Assembly: GCA_020636005.1 (NCBI GenBank)
Contig: JACJYR010000001.1
Coordinates: forward strand, 1,126,001-1,190,000
Length of the DNA stretch: 64,000 bases
DNA from: Lewinellaceae bacterium
GTDB lineage: Bacteria > Bacteroidota > Bacteroidia > Chitinophagales > Saprospiraceae
Direction: 5' to 3'
Numbering within the stretch: the stretch's first letter is position 1; every line of letters begins with the position of its first letter. Below are positions 33,367-43,300 of this stretch, one piece after another. Under the pieces are notes generated by a model. That model had not been told where the DNA came from. It ran no database searches and saw only the letters and a list, made by a program, of their open reading frames with translations. A program made the translations under genes and the position numbers.

Positions 33367-33805
33367 AAAAATGAATAGTGATGGTGTGGCTGGTGCCTGA
33401 TTTTTCAGGTGGGTTATCTTCCTTTTTACTGGCAGTCGGCACATAGGTATATTGAAAGGTACCGGCCTCCCCTACCCCTTTTTTGGGCAACCTGAAATGT
33501 ATCTGTATATTTTTGTGGTACAACACCCGGAGGCCCCTCGGTTTATCCACCTTGAACTTCAGCAGTTTCACCAGGCGCACAGCCTCTTCGTCACATCCAT
33601 GGCCAATGCTGGAGATGACCCTGGCATCCACCACATTGCCCTGGTGGTCTATATCATATTTTATAAAAACAGTCCCTTCTATTTTGTTTTCCAGTGCTTC
33701 TGCCGGGTAGCGCATATTTTCGCCGATGAATTGCTTCATAGCTGCCGGCCCGCCCACATATACAGGCTGTTTGATAAAATGCTTATCCTTTGCTTCTTTG
33801 TGCAT
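33365..33805 (-). CDS. TonB C-terminal domain protein without membrane anchor
   Basis: A 146-residue protein holding a TonB/TolA C-terminal domain: FIGENMRYPAEALENKIEGTVFIKYDIDHQGNVVDARVISSIGHGCDEEAVRLVK is the classic fold (position about 25-80, shown here by its key residues YP, G.V.. .. .G.V, and E.. .. .). No membrane helix, signal peptide or proline-rich spacer is visible, so it cannot be a normal energy transducer by itself; it may act inside another complex or be a cut-down paralogue. Its stop codon lies in repeat copy B, which suggests that an insertion trimmed the 3' end. It follows the K+ channel gene by 21 bp. Confidence 0.75.
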   Translation of the reverse strand: MHKEAKDKHFIKQPVYVGGPAAMKQFIGENMRYPAEALENKIEGTVFIKYDIDHQGNVVDARVISSIGHGCDEEAVRLVKLLKFKVDKPRGLRVLYHKNIQIHFRLPKKGVGEAGTFQYTYVPTASKKEDNPPEKSGTSHTITIHF

Positions 33806-33826
33806 ACTATTTTATTGAAAAGTGGG

Positions 33827-34897
33827 TCATTGCAGTTTCCCCAGGTACGACCGCAGGGCCGTCAGTTGTTCACGGGTGCCGAGCAGGATGAAGCTTGATT
33901 TTTCCACCAACACGATGTCTGGGTCCGGGTTTACCACATAGCTGCCATCCGGGTGCTTGAAGCCGATGATATTGGCGCCGGTTTCCCGCCGGATGTGCAG
34001 GTCCCGGATGGATTTGCCCTTGCAATGGGCAGGCAAGTCCACGAAGCGAATTTCCTCGAACTCGATATCGGACTCCGACTCCCGGGTGATATAGGAAAAA
34101 AATTCGGTGGCGCCCGGCTTGCTTACGAGGGTGGCCATGTAAAAACCGCCGATCTGCTCTGGCATGATGACGTGGTTGGCCCCGGCCAGTTGCAGCTTGC
34201 GCTGCGAGCGGATGCTGTTGGTACGGCTGATGATGTTGAGTTTGGGGTTCATTTGACGGGCCGTCAGCACGATGAACAGGTTTTCCGAGTCGTCGGGCAG
34301 GGCAGCGATGAGGGCTTTGGCTTTTGCGACGCCGGCCATTTGCAGGGCTTCGTCATGGGTGGCATCGTCTTCAATATAGAGGATTTTGTCCTCGCCTTTC
34401 TGGATTTCCTCCACGACGACCGGGTTGCTTTCCACCACTACGAACGGCATCCGGTGGTGCAGGAAGTTTAGGGACACCTCCTTGCCATAGCGCCCATATC
34501 CACAAACGATGACGTGGTTGTTCAGTTGTTCTATTTTTTTGCCGATAAGGTTGAGGTGCATTTTTTTAAATATTTCACCATTGATAACATAATAAGTAAA
34601 AACGGAAAGCACGTAGGCAAAGATGCCAAAGTTGAGGATGATAAAAAAGGAGGTAAACAGTTGCCCGTCGGGACTGAGCGGCCTCACCTCCGTGTAGCCC
34701 ACCGTGGAGATGGTAATCATTACCATGTAAAAAGCTTCCCGAAGGGAATAGCCCTCCAGGTAAATATACCCGCAGATACCGATGATCACCTCCACCAAGA
34801 TCAGTATAGCAGCAACCCTGTTGCTCAGAAAAGTGCGGGGCACCTTGTAAAACTCAGGTTTAATTACCACCGGGTAGGGTTTGAATTTAATGGGCAA
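33827..34897 (-). CDS. Potassium channel with RCK (TrkA-N/C) domains
   Basis: A 356-residue two-helix potassium channel: first helix AAILILVEVIIGICGYIYL, pore loop with filter STVGYTEV (GYT variant of GYG-D), second helix SFFIILNFGIFAYVLSVFTYY, then a TrkA-N Rossmann domain (VIVCGYGRYGKEV) and a TrkA-C domain (CKGKSIRDLHIRRETGANIIG). Ligand binding to the RCK ring would gate K+ flux. An in-frame TGA lies 15 bp upstream of 34897 and no ATG precedes the first helix, so the start must be the TTG at 34897 or a GTG about 17 codons later. Confidence 0.9.
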   Translation of the reverse strand: MPIKFKPYPVVIKPEFYKVPRTFLSNRVAAILILVEVIIGICGYIYLEGYSLREAFYMVMITISTVGYTEVRPLSPDGQLFTSFFIILNFGIFAYVLSVFTYYVINGEIFKKMHLNLIGKKIEQLNNHVIVCGYGRYGKEVSLNFLHHRMPFVVVESNPVVVEEIQKGEDKILYIEDDATHDEALQMAGVAKAKALIAALPDDSENLFIVLTARQMNPKLNIISRTNSIRSQRKLQLAGANHVIMPEQIGGFYMATLVSKPGATEFFSYITRESESDIEFEEIRFVDLPAHCKGKSIRDLHIRRETGANIIGFKHPDGSYVVNPDPDIVLVEKSSFILLGTREQLTALRSYLGKLQ

Positions 34898-35026
34898 ATG
34901 ATGAAGTTGTCATTGAAGGAGCGGAGACGACACCCTGCACCATTCCCGTCCGTTTTGCCAAATGACAGGAGTGCAGCCGCCGCTTTGTAAAATTAAGAAC
35001 AGGAAAAAAAGCGAGGAAAAACATGA

Positions 35027-35247
35027 GTCATCCCGAATTATTAACCCAGGATTTTAATCGTGGGGTGACGGCTAAATCCTGATAATCAAACCGTTTTAAC
35101 GGTTTATACCCAGGCATACAGCGCCGGGGAGGTATTCAAAAACGGTTTTAACCGTTACTCAAATGCTTCTTTATTGCTTCCTCCCGATTAAAATCTTGGG
35201 TTAAATAGGCCTTTGACGGCATTTCGATCCTGAAAATTCGGGATGAC
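35027..35247. repeat. 221-bp element with terminal inverted repeats
   Basis: Ends GTCATCCCGAATT and AATTCGGGATGAC are exact inverted repeats. Just inside lie AACCCAGGATTTTAATCG and CGATTAAAATCTTGGGTT, and in the middle AACCGTTTTAACGGTT plus AACGGTTTTAACCGTT. The nested palindromes look like a miniature mobile element; the AACCGTTTTAACGG core is shared with the type J elements. No gene is present between the K+ channel and the M48 protease genes. Confidence 0.65.
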
Positions 35248-35262
35248 ACATGTTTGAGGGCC

Positions 35263-36066
35263 TTAATTCAGTCCTTTTTTGATTTTGTCGTATTCAGGAA
35301 TGTTCCGGTCCTTGCCCCGGCAGCCCAGTTCCTGCGATTTCCTTTTGATGGCCGTCACCCTGTTGCCTGGATCGGGGTGGGTACTCAGGAATTCAGGCGG
35401 GTTGCCCCCCTTGCCGCCAATCTTTTCAAAAAAACCGGCGGCACCGGAAGCATTGTAGCCCGTTTCGCACAGATAAATGACAGAATACTGGTCGGCTTCG
35501 GCCTCGTGGCTGCGGCTGAATTTCAGCGACACCAGGCTCAGGGCTATTTGCCCCAGCAGGCCAGGATCTGTTTTACCGGTGATGATCTGGCGGATGGCGT
35601 CGATCCCGTACAGTTTGGTCATTTGCTGCGTGGAGTGGCGCTGTGCGGCATGGGCGATCTCGTGCCCCATCACGCCCGCCAGCTGGTCTTCCGAGTCGAG
35701 GTATTTTATGAGGCCTGTATAGACGTAGAGGTAGCCGCCCGGCACGGCAAAGGCGTTCAGTGTATTGTCGTCGTTGATGAGCTTCACCTCCCAGGCGAAC
35801 TTGTCGGCGTAGGCTACCTTGCCAGTGCGGAGCAGTTTTTTGGTGATGTTGCGGACGTAGCTGTAGGCCGCTTCGTTTCCTTTTTCCGGCAGGATGGGGT
35901 AGTTTTTGGTGTCTTTTTCAATCTCTGCGCTGAACTGCTTGCCCAGTGCGATGTCATCTTCTATGGCAAACAAATTGAAGCCGCCGCCGCTTTTGGTGCC
36001 GCTGCAACTAAGGAAAGTGGCCGAATAAACGACGGCCAGCAACACGATGAATTTTTTTGTCAACAT
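35263..36066 (-). CDS. M48 family metalloprotease, lipoprotein
   Basis: A 267-residue protease with lipoprotein signal MLTKKFIVLLAVVYSATFLSC (Cys21). The zinc site is GHEIAHAAQRHSTQQM, with the third ligand in RSHEAEADQYSV. NAFAVPGGYLYVYTGLI, typical of BepA/LoiP-like M48 enzymes, lies between. These act in the periplasm on misfolded or stalled outer-membrane proteins. The protein is shorter than BepA because it lacks the tetratricopeptide part. The gene is monocistronic. Confidence 0.93.
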   Translation of the reverse strand: MLTKKFIVLLAVVYSATFLSCSGTKSGGGFNLFAIEDDIALGKQFSAEIEKDTKNYPILPEKGNEAAYSYVRNITKKLLRTGKVAYADKFAWEVKLINDDNTLNAFAVPGGYLYVYTGLIKYLDSEDQLAGVMGHEIAHAAQRHSTQQMTKLYGIDAIRQIITGKTDPGLLGQIALSLVSLKFSRSHEAEADQYSVIYLCETGYNASGAAGFFEKIGGKGGNPPEFLSTHPDPGNRVTAIKRKSQELGCRGKDRNIPEYDKIKKGLN

Positions 36067-36371
36067 GATTTGTCTTGTTTAAGGGTGAAGCAATTTGAAA
36101 ATCCGTTGTCCCGGATTTTTCAGTTGATTCCAACCGATCAACGAGGTACAGGTTCTAATTATTCGTTAAAAAAATGCTGCTCAGCGACCTGCCCCCAAGC
36201 TGGCTTTGCTGCTGGCAGCCTGCCATGATGGGGCGACTGGAATAACGGCAACTCCTCCGTACTGCGCCAAAGGTAATATACCGATGGTGAAAGTTAAAAA
36301 TACCTTTCATGTGCGTTCAACCTCCTTCGCATTCGCCCTGTTTTTGTCATATTTGCCCACCTTTCATTTTT

Positions 36372-36420
36372 GGTAACGATGAAAGAATAACTTCCCTGTT
36401 TTGATTTTGGAAACCCCAGT
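36372..36420 (+). repeat. Partial copy C1 of the 113-bp repeat
   Basis: Left half only: GTAACGATGAAAGAATAACTT followed by TTTTGATTTTGG and AAACCCCAGT. It lies next to full copy C2 in the same orientation. Confidence 0.55.
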
Positions 36421-36450
36421 AATCCACACCAGGGTGACAAAGGGGTCTTT

Positions 36451-36552
36451 TAGTAACGATGAAAAAATAACTTCGCTATTTTGATTTTAAACCCCAGTAT
36501 TGGAAGGTTTTTTTTAAAATAAAATAGTCGTTTTATTTTTCCTTCGATCCTT
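36451..36552 (+). repeat. 113-bp repeat element, copy C2 (A/T-hairpin type)
   Basis: Full copy whose internal stem is AAAATAAAAT / TTTATTTTT rather than the CCCGAT / ATCGGG stem of copies A, F and G, yet the palindrome is kept. It lies upstream of the PIG-L gene. Confidence 0.7.
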
Positions 36553-36555
36553 AAA

Positions 36556-36591
36556 AACAAAATGGTCATTTTATTTTTCCTTCAATCCTTA
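36556..36591 (+). repeat. Partial copy C3 of the 113-bp repeat
   Basis: Right half only (AAAATGGTCATTTTATTTTT then CCTTCAATCCTTA), repeated directly after copy C2 and ending 14 bp before the PIG-L ATG, so it lies within the presumed 5' untranslated region. Confidence 0.55.
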
Positions 36592-36604
36592 CAAAACATT
36601 GATA

Positions 36605-39127
36605 ATGAAAATTAGCTACAAAACCTTTTTGCTCTTCTTCCTTTTCCTGGCCGCTTTTTCAACAGGATTTTCCCAAAAACCCGAAAAATGGAACTCCTCC
36701 GATATTTACCAGGCACTGAAAAAGCTGAACACACTCGGCTCGGCGCTCTACATCGCCGCCCACCCCGACGACGAAAATACCCGCCTCATATCCCACCTGA
36801 ACAACGGCCTGCACATCGAAACGGCCTACCTCTCTTGTACCCGTGGCGATGGCGGCCAAAACCTCATCGGCACCGAAATAGCCGAACTGCTCGGCCTTAT
36901 CCGCACCCAGGAACTGCTGGCTGCCCGGCGCATTGACGGAGGCACCCAGTTTTTTACCCGTGCCAACGATTTTGGTTTTTCCAAAAACCCCGACGAGACC
37001 CTGAAAATCTGGAACAAGGACGAGGTGCTGTCCGATGTGGTCTGGGCCATCCGCAAGTGGCACCCCGATGTGATCATCAACCGCTTTGACGCCAATTCGG
37101 CAGGCAAAACGCACGGCCACCATACCTCATCGGCCATGCTTTCCGTAGAGGCTTTTGACTTGGCAGGCGATAAAAATGCCTACCCCGGACAGTTGAAGTA
37201 CGTGGAAGCCTGGCAGCCCAAACGCCTGTTTTTCAATACCTCCTGGTGGTTTTACGGCAGCGAGGAAAAATTTGCGGAAGCGGACAAATCGAACATGGTG
37301 AGCGTGGATGCCGGCATGTACTATCCGCTGAAAGGGAAATCGAACAACGAAATAGCCGCCGAGAGCCGCTCCATGCACAAGTCACAGGGCTTCGGCTCGG
37401 TGGGTACCCGGGGCAGCCAACTGGAATACATGGAGCGGCTGAAAGGCGACCTGCCTACCAGTGCGGACGATCTCTTTGCAGGCATTGACATCACCTGGAA
37501 AAGGGTGCAAGGCGGGGCTATCATCGGCGAAATGCTCGGCCAGGTCATCCGGGATTTCGACTTTGAAAACCCGTCCCTTGCCGTCCCTTCTTTGATGAAA
37601 ATTTATAGCATGGTGCAGGCCTTGCCGGACGGCTACTGGAAACAGGTGAAGTCGGAGGAAATGCGCAAAGTCATCATGGCCTGCATGGGCCTCTATGCCG
37701 AGGCTGTGGCGAACGACTACTCAGCCACGCCCGGCCAGGAGGTGGAACTGAGCCTGGAGGCCATTAACCGCTCGCCCATTCCGTGCATGTTGAAAGAAGT
37801 GCGGTACCTTCCAACCAAACTTGATTCGGCGCTCAACGCCACCTTGGAAATCAACAAAGATTTAACCTGGAAGAAGAAATTAATGCTGCCCGCAGACCTG
37901 CCGTTCACCAATGCCTACTGGCTCAATAAGAACTGGGAACTCGGCATGTACACCGTGGACGACCAGCAACTGCGGGGCCTGCCGGAAACGCCCCGTCAGT
38001 TCAAAGTGGCTTTTACTTTTTTGATAAATGGCGACCCGCTCACCATCGAAAAAGATGTGATTTATAAAAAAGACGATGATGTAAAGGGAGAAGTCTATCG
38101 CCCATTTGAAGTGACGCCTCCCGTCTTCGTCAACCTGCAGGATGAGGTGCTGATGTTTACCGGAAATACCGCCCACCCCGTCAATGTTATCGTGAAATCT
38201 GGCGCACCGAATATCAGTGGCAAAGTCACTTTGGCCCGCCCGCAGGGCTGGCGCATTGAGCCGGAAGAGATACCTTTTAACCTGAAACTGAAAGGCGAGG
38301 AACAAACGGTCACCTTCCAGCTTTTCCCACCAGCAAGCGATTCCGAGGGAAAAATTTCCCCCATCGCCACCATCAACGGCGAGGGCTATACCAAGTCGGT
38401 CACCCTCATCGAATACGACCACATCCCCACCCAAACGGTGCTGCGGAACTCCGAAGCCAAAGTCGCCAAAATAGACCTCCGCCGGGCAGGCGACAAGGTG
38501 GCCTATATCATGGGCGCTGGCGACAAAGTGCCCGAAAGCCTCCGCCAAATCGGCTACAAGGTGGATGTACTGGAAGACCGGGATATCACCGTCGAAAACC
38601 TCCGCCAATACGATGCCGTCGTGATGGGCGTGCGCGCCTACAATACCCTGGAGCGCATCAAATTCCACCAGCCCAAGCTCATGGAATACGTGCAGCAGGG
38701 CGGTACCCTTATCGTACAGTACAACACCAGCCATGCCCTGCAAATACCCGCCGAGGAACTGGCACCCTACACCCTCAAACTCTCCCGTGACCGGACGACT
38801 GTGGAAGATGCCGAAATGCGCTTTCTCGCCCCCGACAACGAACTGCTGAACTATCCAAACAAAATCACCGAAAAGGACTTCGGCGGATGGGTGCAGGAGC
38901 GTGGCCTCTACTTCCCCAACGAATGGGGGCCGGAGTTTACCCCCATCCTCTCCTGCAACGACCCCGACGAGCCTGCCCGTGACGGCAGCCTGCTGGTAGC
39001 GAAATACGGCAAGGGCCATTACATCTACACTGGCCTTTCTTTTTTCAGGGAACTGCCCGCCGGGGTGACGGGGGCGTACCGGCTGTTTGCCAATATGATT
39101 TCGGTGGGGAGGCGGGATAAGCCGTGA
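36605..39127 (+). CDS. Large PIG-L family deacetylase
   Basis: An 840-residue secreted or periplasmic protein (signal peptide MKISYKTFLLFFLFLAAFSTGFSQ). The N-terminal PIG-L/LmbE domain (about 30-270) has the zinc motif AAHPDDENTRLISHL and the later KTHGHHTSSA. A middle segment (about 500-600) resembles an NPCBM/NEW3-type beta-sandwich. The C-terminal 200 residues (VAYIMGAGDKVPESLRQIGY ... GGTLIVQYNT ... YGKGHYIYTGLSFFRELPAG) look like a class I amidotransferase-type fold. The family removes N-acetyl groups from sugars. The start is the ATG at 36605; TTG six bases upstream is less likely. Its last ~110 bp are duplicated in decayed form downstream of the next gene. Confidence 0.9.
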   Translation: MKISYKTFLLFFLFLAAFSTGFSQKPEKWNSSDIYQALKKLNTLGSALYIAAHPDDENTRLISHLNNGLHIETAYLSCTRGDGGQNLIGTEIAELLGLIRTQELLAARRIDGGTQFFTRANDFGFSKNPDETLKIWNKDEVLSDVVWAIRKWHPDVIINRFDANSAGKTHGHHTSSAMLSVEAFDLAGDKNAYPGQLKYVEAWQPKRLFFNTSWWFYGSEEKFAEADKSNMVSVDAGMYYPLKGKSNNEIAAESRSMHKSQGFGSVGTRGSQLEYMERLKGDLPTSADDLFAGIDITWKRVQGGAIIGEMLGQVIRDFDFENPSLAVPSLMKIYSMVQALPDGYWKQVKSEEMRKVIMACMGLYAEAVANDYSATPGQEVELSLEAINRSPIPCMLKEVRYLPTKLDSALNATLEINKDLTWKKKLMLPADLPFTNAYWLNKNWELGMYTVDDQQLRGLPETPRQFKVAFTFLINGDPLTIEKDVIYKKDDDVKGEVYRPFEVTPPVFVNLQDEVLMFTGNTAHPVNVIVKSGAPNISGKVTLARPQGWRIEPEEIPFNLKLKGEEQTVTFQLFPPASDSEGKISPIATINGEGYTKSVTLIEYDHIPTQTVLRNSEAKVAKIDLRRAGDKVAYIMGAGDKVPESLRQIGYKVDVLEDRDITVENLRQYDAVVMGVRAYNTLERIKFHQPKLMEYVQQGGTLIVQYNTSHALQIPAEELAPYTLKLSRDRTTVEDAEMRFLAPDNELLNYPNKITEKDFGGWVQERGLYFPNEWGPEFTPILSCNDPDEPARDGSLLVAKYGKGHYIYTGLSFFRELPAGVTGAYRLFANMISVGRRDKP

Positions 39128-39220
39128 GTTTTTTTGATTTGAAATTGCATGGTCTGAGATTTTTGATTTTAAAAACACGCCCATCTTTTTGTTTAAATTT
39201 GTCCACAAAATCAAATCATC

Positions 39221-39757
39221 ATGGCACTACGTCCCGTTTCATCCAAAAAATATTCATTTCCTTATCGGCGGCCCACCGTCTTTGAAGAGGTTGCACCTGT
39301 TGAAACTACGGAATACGCTGCCGCAAAAAACAATACTATGGGATTGGTTTATGCTAAAGTCGAACTTATCAACAGCCGTGACCTTTGGCGGGCTGAGGAA
39401 GGCATTATTCAAGAAGATCAAATCCGTCAAATGAAGGTCGAGTTCTTAGTGGACACCGGCGCCTACATGCTCACCATCAACAACACTATCCGGGAACAGC
39501 TTGGCCTGCCTACCCTCGAAACACGCCCTGCCGAACTGGCCAATGGGGACGTCATCCAATGTGAAGTAGTTGGCCCTATCGAACTGCGCTATGCCAACCG
39601 CCGCTCCACCCAGTGCGCCATGGTGCTGCCTGGTGATTCCGAACCGCTGTTCGGCGCCATCCCAATGGAGGATATGGATTTGGTGGTGGAGCCTCGTACC
39701 CAGCGTTTGCTGGTGAATCCGGAGCATCCGTTGGCGCCGCAGATGTCGTTAAAATAG
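39221..39757 (+). CDS. Retropepsin-like (clan AA) aspartic protease
   Basis: A 178-residue protein with the clan AA active-site motif FLVDTGAYMLTIN; the Asp-Thr-Gly triad is intact, followed by the usual hydrophobic helix and flap-like segment (GDVIQCEVVGPIELRY) and the second hydrophobic-hydrophobic-Gly motif (EPLFGAIPMEDMDLVVEP). One active site per chain implies a homodimer. The first 55 residues are a basic extension with no signal peptide, so it is probably cytoplasmic. It lies between the PIG-L gene and a broken duplicate of that gene's 3' end. The substrate is unknown. Confidence 0.8.
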   Translation: MALRPVSSKKYSFPYRRPTVFEEVAPVETTEYAAAKNNTMGLVYAKVELINSRDLWRAEEGIIQEDQIRQMKVEFLVDTGAYMLTINNTIREQLGLPTLETRPAELANGDVIQCEVVGPIELRYANRRSTQCAMVLPGDSEPLFGAIPMEDMDLVVEPRTQRLLVNPEHPLAPQMSLK

Positions 39758-39797
39758 GGAGGAGAAGAAATGATGGATGTTGAGGGCTGCATGCTTC

Positions 39798-39918
39798 AGG
39801 TGGTGAGATACGGCAAGGGCCATTACATTTTTATACGACCTTTCTTTTTTCAGGGAACTGCCCGCCGGGGTGACGGGGGCAAATCGATTGTTTGCGAATA
39901 TGATTTCAGTGGGGAGTT
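39798..39918 (+). pseudogene. Decayed duplicate of the PIG-L gene 3' end
   Basis: From ATACGGCAAGGGCCATTACA to TATGATTTCAGTGGGGA the sequence matches 39000-39116 closely (TTTCTTTTTTCAGGGAACTG and CCCGCCGGGGTGACGGGGGC are unchanged). One extra base near 39829 shifts the frame, so YGKGHYI is followed by a nonsense frame. It is a remnant, either of a second PIG-L paralogue or of a duplication with the aspartic protease gene in between. Confidence 0.7.
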
Positions 39919-39936
39919 TTACAACAGCATTTTTCC

Positions 39937-40050
39937 CAAGGATCGAAGGAAAAATAATCCCGATGTGAAAGCGGTATTGTTTTTCAAAAACCATTTCAAT
40001 ACTGGGTTTTCAACATCAAAATAGGGAGGTTATTTTTTCATCGTTACCAA
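39937..40050 (-). repeat. 113-bp repeat element, copy D
   Basis: Full-length copy, orientation as A. The stem is damaged (CCCGATGTGAAAGCGGTATTG), so it may no longer fold well. Confidence 0.65.
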
Positions 40051-40066
40051 AGCATCATAAATAAGA

Positions 40067-40264
40067 CGCTCATCCCCTCTTTAAGGTGGAGTGGGCATTT
40101 CAGCACCGTTTAAGTTTTGAGAGGCCGGGTTATCAAACCCGGCAGTTTTGGCACCGGAACCGCCGGGTTATCAAACCCGGCAGTTTGGCACCGGAACCGC
40201 CGGGTTTGATAACCCGGCCTCTCCACCTAAAATTGTGCATTACACCTCATGGAGGGGATGAGCG
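40067..40264 (+). repeat. Palindromic element (type K), copy 1
   Basis: Outer arms CGCTCATCCCCTC and GAGGGGATGAGCG, inner arms GAGAGGCCGGGTTATCAAAC and its complement. A 38-bp core (CCGGGTTATCAAACCCGGCA...) is tandemly duplicated. A related copy lies in opposite orientation at 48979-49137. Confidence 0.7.
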
Positions 40265-40308
40265 AAAAAAGAAGGGCAGCCGATACAAACCGGCTGCCCT
40301 TCTTTTTT
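40265..40308 (-). terminator. Terminator of the DUF4175 gene
   Basis: AAAAAAGAAGGGCAGCCG and its exact complement surround an 8-nt loop; on the minus strand the stem is followed by a T-run. It lies 14 bp beyond the stop of the DUF4175 gene. Confidence 0.85.
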
Positions 40309-40322
40309 CACAATGGAATGTC

Positions 40323-43300
40323 CTATTTCACCCCCTTCAACGACTTGTAATATTCCTCCACCAAATTCTTGTAATAAGGCTTCAACGAAGGATTAACCGT
40401 CTTGAACAATTCGATCTCTGCCTCCCGCTTCTTGATGTATTCCTCCAGCGAAGGCGGCAATTTCCGCTCCTTCTCCGCCGCCGATTCGGACTTGCGCTTG
40501 TTGTCGAATTCCCGCTGGCGCTCGGCTTTTTCGTGTTCGAGCAGGCGGGAGAGGATGTCCTGCTGGCGCTTGAGCATTTCATTGGTGAGGCGCTTGTTCA
40601 CCAATTCCGTCTCTATCTTGTTCATCTGCTCCATGATTTCTTCCAGTTCCTTGCTGCCCTGGCCTTGTTCCTGCAGTTTCTTCTGCTTTTCTTTTAGTGC
40701 CTTGCGGAGGGCGGCCTGGCGGGCGGCCATTTCGGCGAATTCCTTACTGGACGGGCTGTTGCCCCCTTCGCCTTCCTTGCCCATGCCCTCTTTCATTTTT
40801 TTCATGCCCTCGTTGAGTTCTTTCTGGCCTTCCGACATCTTGTCGCCCGGCTCTTTGCCGCTCTTGCCGTTGGGGTTGTTGCCGGGGTTGCTGCACTGCT
40901 GGCTGCCGGGCATCATGCTCGACATCTGCATCTGCATCTGCTGCATCACCTCGCTGAGCATCAGGGCCAGGTCGTTGAGGTTTTTCATGGCCCGCTGCTG
41001 CTGCTCGCTGGCCTGTGGCTTTTGGCGCTCTTCCAGGTTGTCGAGGCCCTTGCGCATGTTGTCCTTTATGTCGGCCACTTTATCGGTAATGAAACTCTCC
41101 ATTTGCACCACCCGCTTGGCGAGGGCGTACAGGCTGTCTTCTACTACTTTAAAGTCGTCCTGTATCTTCTTTTGCTCCTGAGTGAGGCCGATATAGCGGG
41201 GCGTGTTGATTTCCACCGGGGTGAAGTTGTTCATCACATCCTCCTGCTCGAACGAAAGCGTGACGATGTTTTCGAGCAACTGGCGAAGGGCTTTCAGGTC
41301 CATTTCCAGTTGTTCCATTTCCTGCTGCTGCATGGATTCGGCCATTTTGCCGGCCATTTCCTTCATCTTTCCGGCAGCGCTTTTTTGCTTGCGGCTGGCC
41401 TTTTTGTTGTCCTTTTTCTCGAGGTTTTCCTTACTGTCCTTCAAGTCCTCTTTAATGTCTTCCCGCTCCTCTTTCTGCTCGTCGAAGTCTTTTTTGTTTT
41501 GCAGTTCCTCGTTTTTCTTTTTCAACTCCTCCATTTTCTTTTCCACATCCTCGAACTGCTTGTTGATGTCTTCCTGCTTTTCGCCCAGTTCATCTTGTTT
41601 TTCCTTCTGTTCTTCGGCTGACTGATCTTGCTTCTGCTCCTCCGCTTTTTCAGTTTCCTCGCTCAGCTTCTCCTGTTCTTCGGCCAGTTTTTCCAGCTTG
41701 TCAATGGTCTTCTGCATTTCGTACTCCATTTCCAACTGCTTGAAAAGCTCCAGCATCCGGTCGAGGTCTTTCTCTTTCTTTTCCTGGTTGGACTGCATTT
41801 CCTCCATCATTTCCAGGGCCTTGTCCTTGTTCATTTCCTGCAGGAGTTCCTCTATTTTTTTCATCAAATCCTTCATCTCGTCGCTCTGCAAATCCTCCAT
41901 CTTTTTGTCCAGTTCATCCTGCTTTTCCTTCATTTCCTCATCGGGCTTGGCGAATTCTTCCTGGTTCTTGCGGTTTTCCTCGTTGGCTTTCCTGGCTTCT
42001 TCTATCTGCTTTTCGAGTTCCTTCTGGCGTTCGAGCAGTTTTTCGAGTTCCTTGCGGGTCTGCCAGTCCATGTCTTTTTGCTGCAGTACTTTATCCTGCA
42101 GTTTCTTCATGTCTTCCTGCACTTTCTTGCTCTCGTCCAGGGCTTTTTTCAGTTTGTCCTTGATGTCCTTGTTGTTGTCTGCCTCCATTTTTTCAAACTC
42201 CTCCACGGTCGGCATGGCATAGGTCATCAGGTTGGTGCGGGCGGATTTGCTGCCGTTCACGCCGTCGTTGTCGAAGACTTCAAAATAGTAAGTCACCTCG
42301 TCGCCGGGTTTCAACGCCAGTTCTGCCACATCGAAAATATGGTTGTACTGCACGGCTTTGCCGTCGGGCTTTTGCAGTTTCATCGTTTTCAGTTCGCCTT
42401 CTTTGCCGCCCTGTTTGATGCGGTAGTTGAACGAAAGGCTGAGCAGGCCATAGTCGTCGGCAGCCTCGCCCACGAAATAGATGAGCTTTGAATTCAGGCT
42501 GTCCTGAAATTTTTCCGCCTTGATGGTTGGGTACAAATCGGGGACGACCGTAATGGAATAGGTCACCGAATCCGCATTCGGCAGGGCTTCATTGGAGATA
42601 TAGAGCCGGTAGGTTTCATCTTTTAGCGCCCTTTTTTTATAGGTAAAAAGTTCGTCGGAAAAGCGTTTGGCATCGGTCGTTTCACCCGCATTGGCAAAAC
42701 GGATGGCGATGTTGTTCGTATTTTCAGCATTAAAAACCCAGTCAATATTCGTCCCGATAGGCACTACCAGGTCGCCGATGCTTTTCATTTCCTCGTCCTT
42801 GCGGCCGATGTAGGCGGGGTAGTCGAGTTTCACGTCGAAGCCTGTGATGTTTGGTTTTTTCAATACCTCCAGCGTGTAGTCTTTGGACTCGATGCCGCTG
42901 GAGAAAAATTTGAACTCGGTATCCTTTGCCACATTGCTGAAACGGTAGCTGAACGTGCTGTTGTCCACCTTCGTCAGGCGGTACTGTATGTTGTCAATAT
43001 TGATAAACGCCTCGTTGGGCATCACTTCGCCCTCCACTTTCACCGTAAGCGGGAACTCGCCGTACTGCACCACTCTCAGGTCGTTTTCCTGAATGATAAA
43101 ATGGAAGGGGGCCGGTTTTTCAAACTCCTTGTTGTAGCGGATGAGCCGTGCCGTGCTGTCAGTAATGAGGCTGGGGGCGGCGAACAACAGGATGATGAGC
43201 AGGAGCAGCGGTGGCAGCACATAACGCATGTAGCGCCTGTTTTGCGAGAGGTCGATTGCCCCTTTGAAGGGCACGGGCTTGATTTCCTCGGATTTCTGGT

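Noticed and set aside
41628..42491. Phe/Leu-rich frames opposite the DUF4175 gene, looking like membrane proteins
   Set aside because: They are the antisense of a Lys/Glu-rich coiled coil (AAG/GAG read as CTT/CTC), so hydrophobicity is an artefact.
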